From UBA1206 sp045600105 (GTDB lineage Bacteria > Bacillota > Clostridia > Oscillospirales > CAG-382), in contig JAZRXG010000028.1 in the NCBI GenBank assembly GCA_045600105.1, forward strand, positions 30,716 to 94,715: 64,000 bases of DNA. The letters run 5' to 3'. Position numbers and translations under genes: made by a program. The number at the start of each line of letters is the position of its first letter. The stretch's first letter is position 1. Shown here piece by piece: positions 9,501-17,256 of the stretch. The notes under the pieces were generated by a model. It did not search any database. It saw only the letters and a list, made by a program, of their open reading frames with translations, and was not told the origin of the DNA.

Positions 9501-10895
9501 GTCGAAAGATATTTCACCAGATTCCTTGAAATAATATGCGACGTTCTCAACTGGCATAAGGAAAAACTCGACGAATCCAAAGACGCTCCCGCCGAAGGAC
9601 CCGAAGAGATGCCGTTTGACGGCGGCGACGATGAAAACGCCGGAGACGGCGGCATCGACGACATGGGCATCGGTGACACCGAAGAAGACGGCGGCAAAAA
9701 AGGCAAAAAGAAAAAAGAAAAAAAGAAGAAAAAATCGTTCTTTGCGTGGATCAAAGATAAGTTCAGGCGGAAGAAGAAGTCCGACGACGCACCCGACGAA
9801 GGTACGGTCGAGACCGCCCCGTATGACGAGATGCCGCAGACCGAAGACGAAGAGTCCGACGTCACCGAAGGCAATAACGACTTCGGAAGCGCGGAAAATA
9901 ACGACGCCGAAAACGGTCCCGACGACGTTCCTCCCATGCAGGACAAAGCGTGCGTGCCTCTCCGTTCCGGCGTGAAATACCGTGATACGGGCGTTGACAC
10001 GAGCGGCATCGAAGGCGACGACTCCGAATCCGTCAGCTCGGACGACGCGAAAAACGCTCCGGACGAAGTCGTTCTGCCGTATAAAGAATCGCATTATATG
10101 CTTTACGGCTTTGAATCCGTTCCTTCGTTCCTCGATCTCGAGGGAACGTCCGAATACCTCAACGATAACGGATTTGAAGACAACTACCTCAAGCAGAGCA
10201 GAGAGAGCAACAAGTTCCGCAGGCTGCAGTGGTACAACTATCATTTCGAGCCCGGCGTGCATTACTGCGATTTCTGCGGTGCGGTGCTCGGCAAGAAATA
10301 CGATATCCTCGACGACGGCAGAGAACGCTGCCGCGCGTGCTCTGACGAAGCCATAACCAAGGTTTCGGATTTCACCAGGCTTTACAAAGAGACGCGTAAG
10401 GATATGGAACGCATCTTCGGCATCAAGCTCAAGACGAAGATCAAGATAAGAATGTGCAACGCCAAACGGATAGCGGAGGAACTCGGCGAAACGTTCGTCG
10501 CGACACCGGGATTCGATTGCAGGACGCTCGGCTTTGCCGTCCGCGGAGGCCGCAAGAGCGACATTTATATCGAAAACGGTGCTCCGAGGATCGAGACCGC
10601 CAAGACTCTCGTCCATGAGATGACGCACACCTGGCAGTACGAAAACATCCCCGAACTGTTCAACGGCGAACACGACCTGTCGCATACCGAGGGGATGGCA
10701 GTCTGGGCAGAGGTGCAGTATCTGATGAGCATCGGACTCAAGGACAGAGCGGTGAACTATATTTACGCAAGACTCCAGACCGCAAACGAATACGGGCTCG
10801 GTCTCAAGATGTATCTCGAAAAGTTCAAGGTCAACGACGGCAAGACCGCCGCCGGCAACTCTCCGTTCAAATGCTCAAAAGACCCGCTTGAATAA
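6567..10895 (+). CDS. Membrane protein with degenerate helicase-like core and C-terminal zinc-finger/DA1-like metallopeptidase
   Basis: A 1442-residue multidomain protein. Residues 1-215 hold about five hydrophobic segments. Residues ~310-650 follow the layout of MrfA/YprA-type DExH helicases (motif Ia-like LIITPN, a DExx-position VEPS near 414, then YLRRGG..PQYI), but the Walker A loop is replaced by YDDTTDY, so ATPase activity is unlikely. A segment near 965 resembles the DUF1998-type end of those helicases. Acidic linkers flank a lysine-rich patch and an amphipathic SFFAWIKDKF helix (~1055-1080). The C-terminus has a CxxC..CxxC finger (C1234, C1237, C1255, C1258) with the DDGRxxCxxC pattern seen in DA1 proteins. 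It is followed by a zinc-peptidase site HEMTH (H1350, E1351, H1354) and a probable third ligand E1375. The peptidase call is firm; the helicase kinship is inference. Confidence 0.75.
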   Translation: MNKMIVLLKFLIFCLPFVAVGFVAFKTNLKKKNRYQQVFMPLIAVVYCVLVMIFIDDVIDIIDVVITFIEKLLPFLDLRFGLVFVVNTAIIVGFFFVKIFALLLCKVLSFIPFLTDFFSGFFYCVREEDAAKADGDGEEDAKRHYLKSKFRDAKKIFTAMYVGSLIVGAIVMLVTAMISSDTLVSKPAYPVVGILVLGEIVFFMNGLTYEEVLEKEEIEEEPEETETDYETLIDKYRDLYGSRLIENCRDDKSSDMNEASDDLLEKYKEEYEKTLDQEANIMYRYFSAVKENGVSLDEGYISQTKNIIDGKSVLFCTMFYDDTTDYVFLPVIRHLMRREKILIITPNGGEANASKWFADGMEKVNNFRDIWKVVPFAEIDADTFVSVIETKNTYNHKLLNAKESFLAEATMVFIVEPSRMLGSMQLGLSTIVSYLRRGGNDPQYIMYDRNCDGLVDSLSHVLGKSLVQVNATAVGTAKKNMLFWRADGKMMHHKLGLSSSRYLGMGTELALVALKEKVSNVVWASSEKFPVTDMKWIASQYYAPLCGVAGLKLSQNELSDHLDFNADPCSITKSENSLIVAEDELNNAFEVARQYLTRGSAQSFVNVISSAYWLREYMMDNSDIFVNDPKSIPNITPDYQRSVCNVVYKLMSRMINAPVPEDEVRDALDLIGEDTDRIYNTLRGLILRYFFRVDGGDAEKSVVFRIDSALSVTTQIVVDPKTMRPERKRFYSIGNKAFVDEFMSQLKIIYYLAEDETDKTHFTDSALYGHVFQKYLPGMFTTFEGKYYEIINMTKSNGIIVRRASDHINARHYYRVIRDYTVTGETSSNKVGTRYTYGNIVFERTEADIKVETYGYYDLTDYHNLAKAKKVLVSGIEDREYRTKNVIKVAMNGSSEAARTTVAALLNELFVSVFPHDHQYIAATTKHENAPFADAILPGLTVVSEDGGKNAGDGFEFSSDDCIYIIEDSLMDLGLLENVERYFTRFLEIICDVLNWHKEKLDESKDAPAEGPEEMPFDGGDDENAGDGGIDDMGIGDTEEDGGKKGKKKKEKKKKKSFFAWIKDKFRRKKKSDDAPDEGTVETAPYDEMPQTEDEESDVTEGNNDFGSAENNDAENGPDDVPPMQDKACVPLRSGVKYRDTGVDTSGIEGDDSESVSSDDAKNAPDEVVLPYKESHYMLYGFESVPSFLDLEGTSEYLNDNGFEDNYLKQSRESNKFRRLQWYNYHFEPGVHYCDFCGAVLGKKYDILDDGRERCRACSDEAITKVSDFTRLYKETRKDMERIFGIKLKTKIKIRMCNAKRIAEELGETFVATPGFDCRTLGFAVRGGRKSDIYIENGAPRIETAKTLVHEMTHTWQYENIPELFNGEHDLSHTEGMAVWAEVQYLMSIGLKDRAVNYIYARLQTANEYGLGLKMYLEKFKVNDGKTAAGNSPFKCSKDPLE

Positions 10896-10899
10896 GCAG

Positions 10900-10927
10900 C
10901 ATAGCCGCAGAAGCTTCTGCGGCTATG
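10900..10927 (+). other. Perfect 28-base palindrome between operon genes
   Basis: Bases 10900-10927 read identically on both strands and can fold into a stem of up to about 12 bp just after the stop codon of the metallopeptidase gene. Only ATTTAT follows, so it is a poor terminator. It is better read as an mRNA stability or processing hairpin before the channel gene. Confidence 0.5.
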
Positions 10928-10955
10928 ATTTATCAAAATTACAGCAGGTGAAAAA

Positions 10956-13049
10956 ATGAATCGTAAATTCAAAGAATGGCTCAGCGTTTTTGTGGTAAAA
11001 AATCCTACAAGAGCAATTTTGTGCTTCATTATTCTTCTCAACCTCGTGCTGCTCGTCGTGGCGGCATTGGTGATCTCGGCGCTGTCTCCCGACTCGCTGA
11101 AAAACGACGGATTTTTTGAATCCATATTCTACACCATCAGCATGATACTCGACGCCGGCTGCATACAGTACGTCGTCAGCGACATAGGTCAGGTCAGCGT
11201 CGCGCTGATCTTTGTATGCCTCGCCACAATATTCGTGGGCATGATCACGTTCACCGGCGCTGTCATCGGTTACGTGACCAACTACATCTCCCGTTTCATC
11301 GAAAACGCGCAGTCCGGCAACCGCTCTGTGCTCATATCCGGGCACATGGTGATATTGAACTGGAACTCGAGGGCATCGGAGATCATCAACGATATGCTCT
11401 ATTCGGGCAAAAAGAACACGATAATCATTCTTGTTCCGTCCGGAGCCGATCAGGTCAAAAAAGAGATCGACGAAAGAATAGCCCACACCATCAAGTCCGA
11501 AAACAAGATTACCGCCGAAAAATGCGCGTCTCTTCCGTTCTTCAAACGTCTGGGCTATATGCACAAAAACAGATTCGAAAACAGGCTCACCATAATCGTC
11601 AGGGAGGGCGACACATATTCCACCAAGCAGCTCAACGATATTTCGCTGCTCAGTGCCGCGACCGTCGTCATCCTCGGCAGGGACGTTCAGAATAACGTCT
11701 GCAAATACGAAGTCGAATCCGGCATCAGCCTGAACGACAAGGGAAATTCCAACACCGTGAAGACCCTCATCCAGGTCGCCGAAATAACGGGTTCCGAGGC
11801 TTCGGCGGACAATCAGGTGATAGTCGTTGAGGTCGACGACGACTGGACCGCGAGCATCGTAAACAAGATCATTTCGCACAAGGAAAGACTCGGAAAGTGC
11901 AACATCGTTCCCGTTCCCGTCAACAGAATACTCGGTCAGCTTCTTTCGCAGTTCTCGATAATGCCCGAGCTCAACTTCGTTTACGCCGAACTGTTTTCCA
12001 ACAAAGGCGCCGAATTCTTCTGCCGTCCCAACGACGACAACGCCGACGAATCCGCCTACGTGCGCCATTGCCTTGAAAACAACACTCACGTGATCCCGCT
12101 TGCCACCATGAAAACGAAATCAGGCTGTGAAAAATTCTACGTTGCCGCCGGCGAACACGATTACGCCAAAGAAAACGCGGTCGCTCCTTCGGGCTACGCC
12201 GTGAAACATAACGAGGATTACTGGATGGAGCAGCGCAACGTCATTATCGTCGGGCACAACAGCAACAGCGTCGAGATAATGGACGGCTTCAACTCGTTCA
12301 GAAACGAGTGGAACGGAAAATACGAAAAAGACATCCTCAACATCATCGTCATCGACGACAAAAAGCATCTTGAAAAGCGCAATTATTACAGGGATTATCC
12401 GTACGTCAACAAGGTCATCGAGGCGGATATTTACGACGGCGACATAATCAAAAAAGAGATTTCCGACTTCGTCGATTCGAACGAGCAGGATACGAGTATA
12501 CTCGTCCTTTCGGATGACAACGCGGTCTCCGAGGACATCGACTCCAACGCGCTCACCTATCTGATCTACGTTCAGGATGTCATCAGGGAGCACGTCGAGA
12601 AAAATCCCGATTTCGACAAGGAAAGCATAGACGTCATAGTCGAGATAGTCAACCCGAAAAACTACGACGTCGTACATAGTTACAGCGTAAACAACGTCAT
12701 CATCAGTAACAAGTATATCTCAAAGATGATAACCCAGATAAGCGAAAAAGAAGCGCTTTACGAGTTTTTCAAGGATATACTCACCTACGACGACGCCAAC
12801 GCCTCGGTTTATGAGAGCAAAGAGGTTTACGTCAAAAAAGCGTCGAGATTCTTCAGGGAACTGCCGGGCAAATGCACCGCCGCGGAATTTGTCAGAGCGG
12901 TATACGACGCGACGCCCGACGACGACAAGGCGATCGCCCTCGGATACATCAAACCGGGCGGAAGAATGGTCATTTTCTCCGGCAACCAGAACAAGATCGA
13001 CGTCGAACTCGAAGAAAAAGACAAGATCATCGTCTTCAGCAATCATTGA
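10956..13049 (+). CDS. CASTOR/POLLUX-like ion channel with two RCK-like domains
   Basis: A 697-residue protein. Two N-terminal hydrophobic helices (about 18-42 and 80-110) flank a pore-loop region containing ILDAGC near residue 62, which resembles the ADAG filter of plant CASTOR/POLLUX/DMI1 channels. Residues ~125 onward begin a Rossmann-like domain (GHMVILNWNSRA) and a second one starts near residue 427 (NVIIVGHNSNS), matching the tandem RCK-like layout of that family. It would sit in the cytoplasmic membrane and gate ions, probably K+ or Ca2+, in response to a cytosolic ligand. The ribosome site is AGCAGGTG. It is the last gene of the tubulin-like operon and is followed by a strong terminator. 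Confidence 0.8.
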   Translation: MNRKFKEWLSVFVVKNPTRAILCFIILLNLVLLVVAALVISALSPDSLKNDGFFESIFYTISMILDAGCIQYVVSDIGQVSVALIFVCLATIFVGMITFTGAVIGYVTNYISRFIENAQSGNRSVLISGHMVILNWNSRASEIINDMLYSGKKNTIIILVPSGADQVKKEIDERIAHTIKSENKITAEKCASLPFFKRLGYMHKNRFENRLTIIVREGDTYSTKQLNDISLLSAATVVILGRDVQNNVCKYEVESGISLNDKGNSNTVKTLIQVAEITGSEASADNQVIVVEVDDDWTASIVNKIISHKERLGKCNIVPVPVNRILGQLLSQFSIMPELNFVYAELFSNKGAEFFCRPNDDNADESAYVRHCLENNTHVIPLATMKTKSGCEKFYVAAGEHDYAKENAVAPSGYAVKHNEDYWMEQRNVIIVGHNSNSVEIMDGFNSFRNEWNGKYEKDILNIIVIDDKKHLEKRNYYRDYPYVNKVIEADIYDGDIIKKEISDFVDSNEQDTSILVLSDDNAVSEDIDSNALTYLIYVQDVIREHVEKNPDFDKESIDVIVEIVNPKNYDVVHSYSVNNVIISNKYISKMITQISEKEALYEFFKDILTYDDANASVYESKEVYVKKASRFFRELPGKCTAAEFVRAVYDATPDDDKAIALGYIKPGGRMVIFSGNQNKIDVELEEKDKIIVFSNH

Positions 13050-13060
13050 TACGACAAAAG

Positions 13061-13087
13061 AAAAAAGCACCCGTCGGGTGCTTTTTT
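13061..13087. terminator. Bidirectional intrinsic terminator
   Basis: A 12-bp stem made of A6GCACCC and GGGTGCT6 with a GTC loop. The T-runs on both strands fit termination of the channel operon from the left and of the tRNA-Ala transcript from the right. Confidence 0.9.
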
Positions 13088-13090
13088 ACA

Positions 13091-13166
13091 TGGTGGAGAC
13101 GGAGGGGCTCGAACCCTTGACCTATGCGTTGCAAACGCATCGCTCTCCCAACTGAGCTACGCCCCC
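13091..13166 (-). tRNA. tRNA-Ala (anticodon UGC)
   Basis: The minus strand folds into a 76-base cloverleaf with an encoded 3' CCA. The anticodon stem ATGCG/CGCAT closes a loop TTTGCAA, giving anticodon UGC. The acceptor stem has the G3-U70 pair that marks alanine tRNAs. The D-arm shows the usual TAGCTCAG..GGGAGAGC pattern. A consensus promoter lies just upstream on the same strand. Confidence 0.95.
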
Positions 13167-13181
13167 ATTGCCAACGGGTGC

Positions 13182-13210
13182 AGTATATCATTTTCGAACG
13201 GATATGTCAA
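13182..13210 (-). promoter_or_regulatory. Sigma-A promoter for tRNA-Ala
   Basis: On the minus strand TTGACA and TATACT are separated by exactly 17 bases, ending about 15 bases before the tRNA 5' end. This is close to the ideal housekeeping promoter. Confidence 0.85.
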
Positions 13211-13233
13211 GCATTTTTTACGCAAAAATCGGA

Positions 13234-13262
13234 TTGACTTGACGAATATATGATGATATAAT
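13234..13262 (+). promoter_or_regulatory. Sigma-A promoter for the M42 peptidase gene
   Basis: TTGACT and TATAAT are separated by 17 bases and lie about 36 bases before the ATG at 13299. It is back to back with the tRNA promoter. Confidence 0.8.
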
Positions 13263-13298
13263 GTTTTAATGAACAAAAAAGCAAAGGAAAGATGATAT

Positions 13299-14333
13299 AT
13301 GGACAGAAAATACGCACTTTACGCCGTTGAAAAAACAAAAGAGCTGCTTGAAATCGACAGCCCGTCGGGATATACCGCGAAAGCGGCGGAATGGGTAAAA
13401 GAGCAGTTCGCCCTTCTCGGCTGCGAAGCCGGATACACGCGCAAGGGCGGCGTGCTTGCCGTCATCGGCGGAAAAGACGAGTCTGACGCGCTGCTTCTCG
13501 AATCCCACGTCGACACCCTCGGCGCAATGGTAGCCGAGGTCAAATCCAACGGCAGACTCCGCGTCACTCCGCTCGGCGGGATGAGAGCCGAAAACGGGGA
13601 AGCCGAAAACGTCAGAGTGCACACCCGCGACGGCAGGGTATACGAGGGCACGTTCCAGATAAACAACGCATCCGTCCACGTCAACGACGATTACGCGTCC
13701 ACCGAAAGGACGTTCAGATCCACCGAGGTGGTGCTCGACGAGGACGTTAAAAGCGCGTCAGATACCCGTGCCCTCGGCATCGAGGTCGGAGACTTCGTCT
13801 GCTTCGAGCCGCGTACCCGCGTCACGTCGTCCGGATACATAAAGAGCCGCTTCCTCGACGACAAGCTTTCCGTCGGCATACTGCTTGCCTACGCAAAATA
13901 TCTGCGCGACAACGGCATTGAGCCCGAAAGAAAAGTCTACGCTCACGTCACGGTTTACGAGGAAGTCGGTCACGGCGGTTCGTCTCCCGTACCCGATGGA
14001 GTCACCGAGGCGATAAGCGTCGATATGGGCTGCGTCGGCGACGGACTCAACTGCACCGAAAAGCAGGTATCCATCTGCGTCAAGGACTCGGGCGGCCCGT
14101 ACAGCTACGAGGTCGTCGGAAAGCTCATCGACGCCGCCGAAAAAGAGGGCGCGTCATACGCGCTCGACGTTTATCCGCATTACGGCTCCGACGTCGAAGC
14201 CACGCTCAAGGCGGGCAGCGATATCCGTCACGGGCTCATCGGCTCGGGCGTATACGCCAGCCACGGCTACGAGAGAAGCCATATCGACGGCGTGCTCAAC
14301 ACGCTGAAGGTGCTGAAAGGATACATAGGCTGA
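13299..14333 (+). CDS. M42-family metallo-aminopeptidase
   Basis: A 344-residue cytosolic enzyme of the M42 (glutamyl aminopeptidase/FrvX-like) family, which removes N-terminal residues from peptides using two metal ions. The metal and catalytic positions are visible in order: ESHVDTLG (His, Asp), FLDDK (bridging Asp), VYEEVGHGG (catalytic and ligand Glu), a VDMG aspartate and a C-terminal ASHGYERSH histidine. The length is normal for the family. The start follows AAAGGAAAG. The next gene begins on the last base of its stop codon, so the two are co-translated, although the partner is a secreted protein and the link may be incidental. Confidence 0.9.
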   Translation: MDRKYALYAVEKTKELLEIDSPSGYTAKAAEWVKEQFALLGCEAGYTRKGGVLAVIGGKDESDALLLESHVDTLGAMVAEVKSNGRLRVTPLGGMRAENGEAENVRVHTRDGRVYEGTFQINNASVHVNDDYASTERTFRSTEVVLDEDVKSASDTRALGIEVGDFVCFEPRTRVTSSGYIKSRFLDDKLSVGILLAYAKYLRDNGIEPERKVYAHVTVYEEVGHGGSSPVPDGVTEAISVDMGCVGDGLNCTEKQVSICVKDSGGPYSYEVVGKLIDAAEKEGASYALDVYPHYGSDVEATLKAGSDIRHGLIGSGVYASHGYERSHIDGVLNTLKVLKGYIG

Positions 14334-14989
14334 TGCGAAAACTCATTTACAATGTTTTGATTTTACTGCTTCTGCTTACGTTCCTGCTTCCGTGCGTTCC
14401 CGTTTCGGCGTCGGACGAGGGCATGACCGTTGACGTACAGACGCAGTTCGACAAAGAAAAACGCGCTCTCACGTTAGTTTTCTCGTTCGGGAACGTCGAC
14501 GGGCTTTACGCCTGCGGTATATGGTTCGAGAAAGACGAAAACTTCGTTTTTTCGGACGGCAGATACCTCGTCGGCAAGCCGGAGCTGTTTGCCGCCGACG
14601 CCGAGGACGGCTATGCCGCCGCGTATACGGAATGTGTTCCCGCCGACGGGGGCGTCGCGTCGCTGACGTTTTCCGTTCCCAAAGGTACGGCGATCGGCGA
14701 ATATTCGATTGACTTTTTCTGCTCCGTCGAGGACGGCGGACGTATCGTGAACAAGCAAAACGTGACCGTGACGTTCGACGTTCCCGACTACGCGCGCGGT
14801 GACGTTGACGAAAACGGCAAAGTCAATTCCGCCGACGCGATATATCTTCTCCGCCATACGATGAGAGCGTCAAAATACCCGATAAATCAGAGCGGTGACG
14901 TGAACGGCGACGCAAAGATCAACTCGTCCGACGCGATCTATCTGCTCCGCTACACGATGAGACCGTCAAAGTATCCGCTTTTCGGCTGA
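14333..14989 (+). CDS. Secreted cohesin-like plus dockerin protein
   Basis: A 218-residue protein with a typical signal peptide (basic start, long leucine-rich core, cleavage near residue 27). The middle ~120 residues contain the G-V-D-G-L-Y-x-x-G-I-W-F type motif of cohesin-like beta-sandwiches and match the corresponding domain of the 941-residue protein downstream. The C-terminal ~60 residues are a type I dockerin: two Ca-binding loops of GDVxxNGxxN type, each followed by an (S)ADAIYLLR helix. Having both a cohesin-like and a dockerin module on so small a protein suggests a linker or adaptor in a cell-surface complex. No enzyme domain is present. The ATG overlaps the stop of the M42 gene by one base. 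Confidence 0.85.
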   Translation: MRKLIYNVLILLLLLTFLLPCVPVSASDEGMTVDVQTQFDKEKRALTLVFSFGNVDGLYACGIWFEKDENFVFSDGRYLVGKPELFAADAEDGYAAAYTECVPADGGVASLTFSVPKGTAIGEYSIDFFCSVEDGGRIVNKQNVTVTFDVPDYARGDVDENGKVNSADAIYLLRHTMRASKYPINQSGDVNGDAKINSSDAIYLLRYTMRPSKYPLFG

Positions 14990-15028
14990 AATAAAACACA
15001 CCCCTGATATACGAAAAGGAGAAAAAAC

Positions 15029-16693
15029 ATGAAAAAAAGAATTTTTTCTTTGATTCTCGCGTTCATAGTTTTTGCGTCGCTTTTCAGTTTTTCCGCGGCA
15101 GAAGCCGCCGAACCGAACTATACGCCGTCAAAAGCGTATAAATCGAGCGTTTATTATCAGAATCTGCTCGGCGTAAAGCTTACGGGCGACCAGGGCGTCG
15201 ACCTTGTGGCGGTCGCCAGATCGCAGCTCGGTTATCACGAGGGCAACAGCGAGTCCGAGCTTGACGGAAGCAACAAAAGCGGCAGCAAGAGCTTCTCCGA
15301 ATACGGCTATTGGTTCGGCGTCAAGGTAAAGGGGCAAAGCTACGGTCACTTTTACGACTGGTGCGCCATGTTCATTTCGTGGTGCGCGAGACAGGCGGGC
15401 ATCAGCACGTCGGTCATCAGCAACGCCGCTTACGCCAAGGCGTCAAACAGCGTCTACGATTTCGCAAACCTCACCGTCCATCACGGGGACGGCTATGTTC
15501 CCGTCGCGGGCGACCTCATATTCTTCTGCTGGAGCGGCAGCGATTCGTCGTGGGACCACGTCGGGATAGTTGAAAAAACCGTCGGAAGCACCGTTTATAC
15601 GATAGAGGGAAACGCGGATAACGCGGTCGTCAGAAGAACGTATTCGCTTACCGACAAACGTATACGCGCCATCGGCAGACCCGCGTATAAGAATACGGGG
15701 AACGTGAGCACCAAGGTATATTCGGATGCCGAAATAGCCTCAAAGATCGACACGCTTTATTCCGCGCTCCGCGGCAAACGCTTCACGACCGACCTTGCCG
15801 ACTGCGGCAACAGCGTCTGCGATAAGTGCAGGCTTTCGGAAGTCATCAAGGCGCAGTGGTTCAAGGATCTGTTCGGCACGACGACCATAAGCCAGTATCC
15901 TCCTCACGAATCACGGTTCAACTCGGACGGCTGGTCGTGCTATGCGTTCGCCGAGTTCGCGTCGTGGTACATCTACGCGGAAAACAGCGGCTCGACCGTG
16001 GTGCTCGAGCCCGTCGGAACGTACGCCTTCAACTACACGAATATGAAAAAGTACGCGCACGCGGGCGACAACCTCAGATGGGACACCACCGCCTATAAAT
16101 CGGCGCTGAACCATTCGGCGATAGTCGTTTCGGTGGAAAGCGACGGCGTGACCGTGCTTGACTCGAACTGGGAATACGGCACTTACGGACATAACTATAT
16201 CCGAAAGCACAAGATATATTTCAACGACGAGGACGTCGGGAACTCTCCGGTGCACATTTCCACTTATCCGTACGGCGATACCTGCAATTGTGTTGAAAAA
16301 TACGCGGGCGTTTATACCACCGACAACGTGGTGACGTCGCTCACGATAAGATCGGGTCACGGCACGTCCTTCTCGGTGCTCGGCAGTATCCCTCCGGACG
16401 CGATATTCGTCGTCACAAAATCGAACGGAACGTGGGCGCACGTCGAGTATAACGGTATCTCCGGTTACGCTTCGATGAGCTATATGAAACGCAGCACGAT
16501 ACGCGGCGACGTCAATAACAATATAAAGGTGAGCTCCGCCGACGCCATCTATCTGCTCCGCAGCACCATGCGCCCGTCGGCGTACCCGATAACGCAGAGC
16601 GGAGACATGGACGGCGACGGCAGGATGACTTCCGCCGACGCGGTCTATCTCCTCCGCCATATCATGCGACCGGACAGATACCCGCTTTTCTGA
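15029..16693 (+). CDS. Secreted CHAP-type hydrolase with SH3-like and dockerin domains
   Basis: A 554-residue secreted protein. After a signal peptide (cleavage near residue 26) comes a CHAP/NlpC-like amidase domain with the catalytic cysteine in DWCAMFISW (~113) and histidine in WDHVGIV (~177). A second, more divergent papain-like domain follows (WSCYAFAEF near 302, LNHSAIVV near 360). Residues ~430-490 form an SH3-type domain (LTIRSGHGTSF, YNGISGYA) as used for cell-wall binding. The C-terminus is a two-loop dockerin. It likely cleaves peptidoglycan or host peptides while docked to a surface scaffold. The ribosome site is AAAAGGAG. The stop codon lies inside a short perfect inverted repeat (16690-16712). 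Confidence 0.85.
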   Translation: MKKRIFSLILAFIVFASLFSFSAAEAAEPNYTPSKAYKSSVYYQNLLGVKLTGDQGVDLVAVARSQLGYHEGNSESELDGSNKSGSKSFSEYGYWFGVKVKGQSYGHFYDWCAMFISWCARQAGISTSVISNAAYAKASNSVYDFANLTVHHGDGYVPVAGDLIFFCWSGSDSSWDHVGIVEKTVGSTVYTIEGNADNAVVRRTYSLTDKRIRAIGRPAYKNTGNVSTKVYSDAEIASKIDTLYSALRGKRFTTDLADCGNSVCDKCRLSEVIKAQWFKDLFGTTTISQYPPHESRFNSDGWSCYAFAEFASWYIYAENSGSTVVLEPVGTYAFNYTNMKKYAHAGDNLRWDTTAYKSALNHSAIVVSVESDGVTVLDSNWEYGTYGHNYIRKHKIYFNDEDVGNSPVHISTYPYGDTCNCVEKYAGVYTTDNVVTSLTIRSGHGTSFSVLGSIPPDAIFVVTKSNGTWAHVEYNGISGYASMSYMKRSTIRGDVNNNIKVSSADAIYLLRSTMRPSAYPITQSGDMDGDGRMTSADAVYLLRHIMRPDRYPLF

Positions 16694-16767
16694 AAAACCG
16701 ACGGTTTTTCAGGCTATTAACTATAAACCGATGAAAAGATTTCCGCACGATCCCGCGCGGAAATCTT
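16682..16767 (+). repeat. 86-base direct repeat, copy 1 (dockerin end plus 3' UTR)
   Basis: This stretch covers the last codons of the gene, an inverted repeat around the stop codon and the following hairpin. It recurs at 20071-20156, after the other large CHAP/dockerin gene, with only two visible differences. Confidence 0.85.
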
Positions 16768-16772
16768 TTTTT
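16734..16772 (+). terminator. Intrinsic terminator after the CHAP/dockerin gene
   Basis: The stem AAAAGATTTCCGC pairs with GCGGAAATCTTTT and is followed by T residues. The reverse orientation also has a short T-run, so it may serve the convergent XRE gene as well. Confidence 0.8.
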
Positions 16773-16827
16773 GATATGCAACAATAAAAGAGCCGCGGCA
16801 AAATTCGAGAACGCCGCAGGCCCGGTT

Positions 16828-17097
16828 TTATATATATTTGTTGAGTACCGCCTTTATTTCGGCAAGCAGCTCGATATCCTTTTGCGGAACGCGTTCGCTT
16901 TCGTCAAGCCCGAGCAGATACGACGGACTGAGATCGAGTATCTGACATATACGTTTGAACTGGTCGAGACTTGGTTCCTGCAAACCGCGTTCGATTTTGG
17001 AATAGTTCGATTGGTTCATCGGTATCAGATTCGCGACTTCGCTTTGAGTGAGATCGAGGTCTTCGCGTGCGTTCCTGATTTTATCTCCTATTTTCAC
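16828..17097 (-). CDS. XRE/Cro-CI family DNA-binding regulator
   Basis: An 89-residue protein made almost entirely of a helix-turn-helix domain: LTQSEVANLIPMNQSNYSKIE is the HTH core, and SPSYLLGLDE is the usual end of an XRE domain. The start codon is GTG with a very good site (GGAGGGG, ~5-base spacer). It is divergent from the double-CHAP gene, and the ~160-base shared intergenic region contains that gene's promoter. Control of that promoter and of its own is plausible but not shown. There is no second domain for ligand sensing. Confidence 0.88.
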   Translation of the reverse strand: MKIGDKIRNAREDLDLTQSEVANLIPMNQSNYSKIERGLQEPSLDQFKRICQILDLSPSYLLGLDESERVPQKDIELLAEIKAVLNKYI

Positions 17098-17141
17098 ATC
17101 ATCCCCTCCGTATTATTTATAGCATTTTTAACATTTATATG

Positions 17142-17170
17142 TTGACAAATAGTTAAAAATACTGTAATAT
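17142..17170 (+). promoter_or_regulatory. Sigma-A promoter for the double-CHAP gene
   Basis: TTGACA and TAATAT with a 17-base spacer, 87 bases before the ATG at 17257, leaving a leader long enough for regulation. The flanking region is very AT-rich and also serves the divergent XRE gene. Confidence 0.75.
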
Positions 17171-17256
17171 TAAACCGTAATAGTGTAAAAATACCAATTT
17201 ATGTGCTGACGTTATTGTAAAATGCGCTATTTCAAAATAAATGGAGGGAAACTCAA

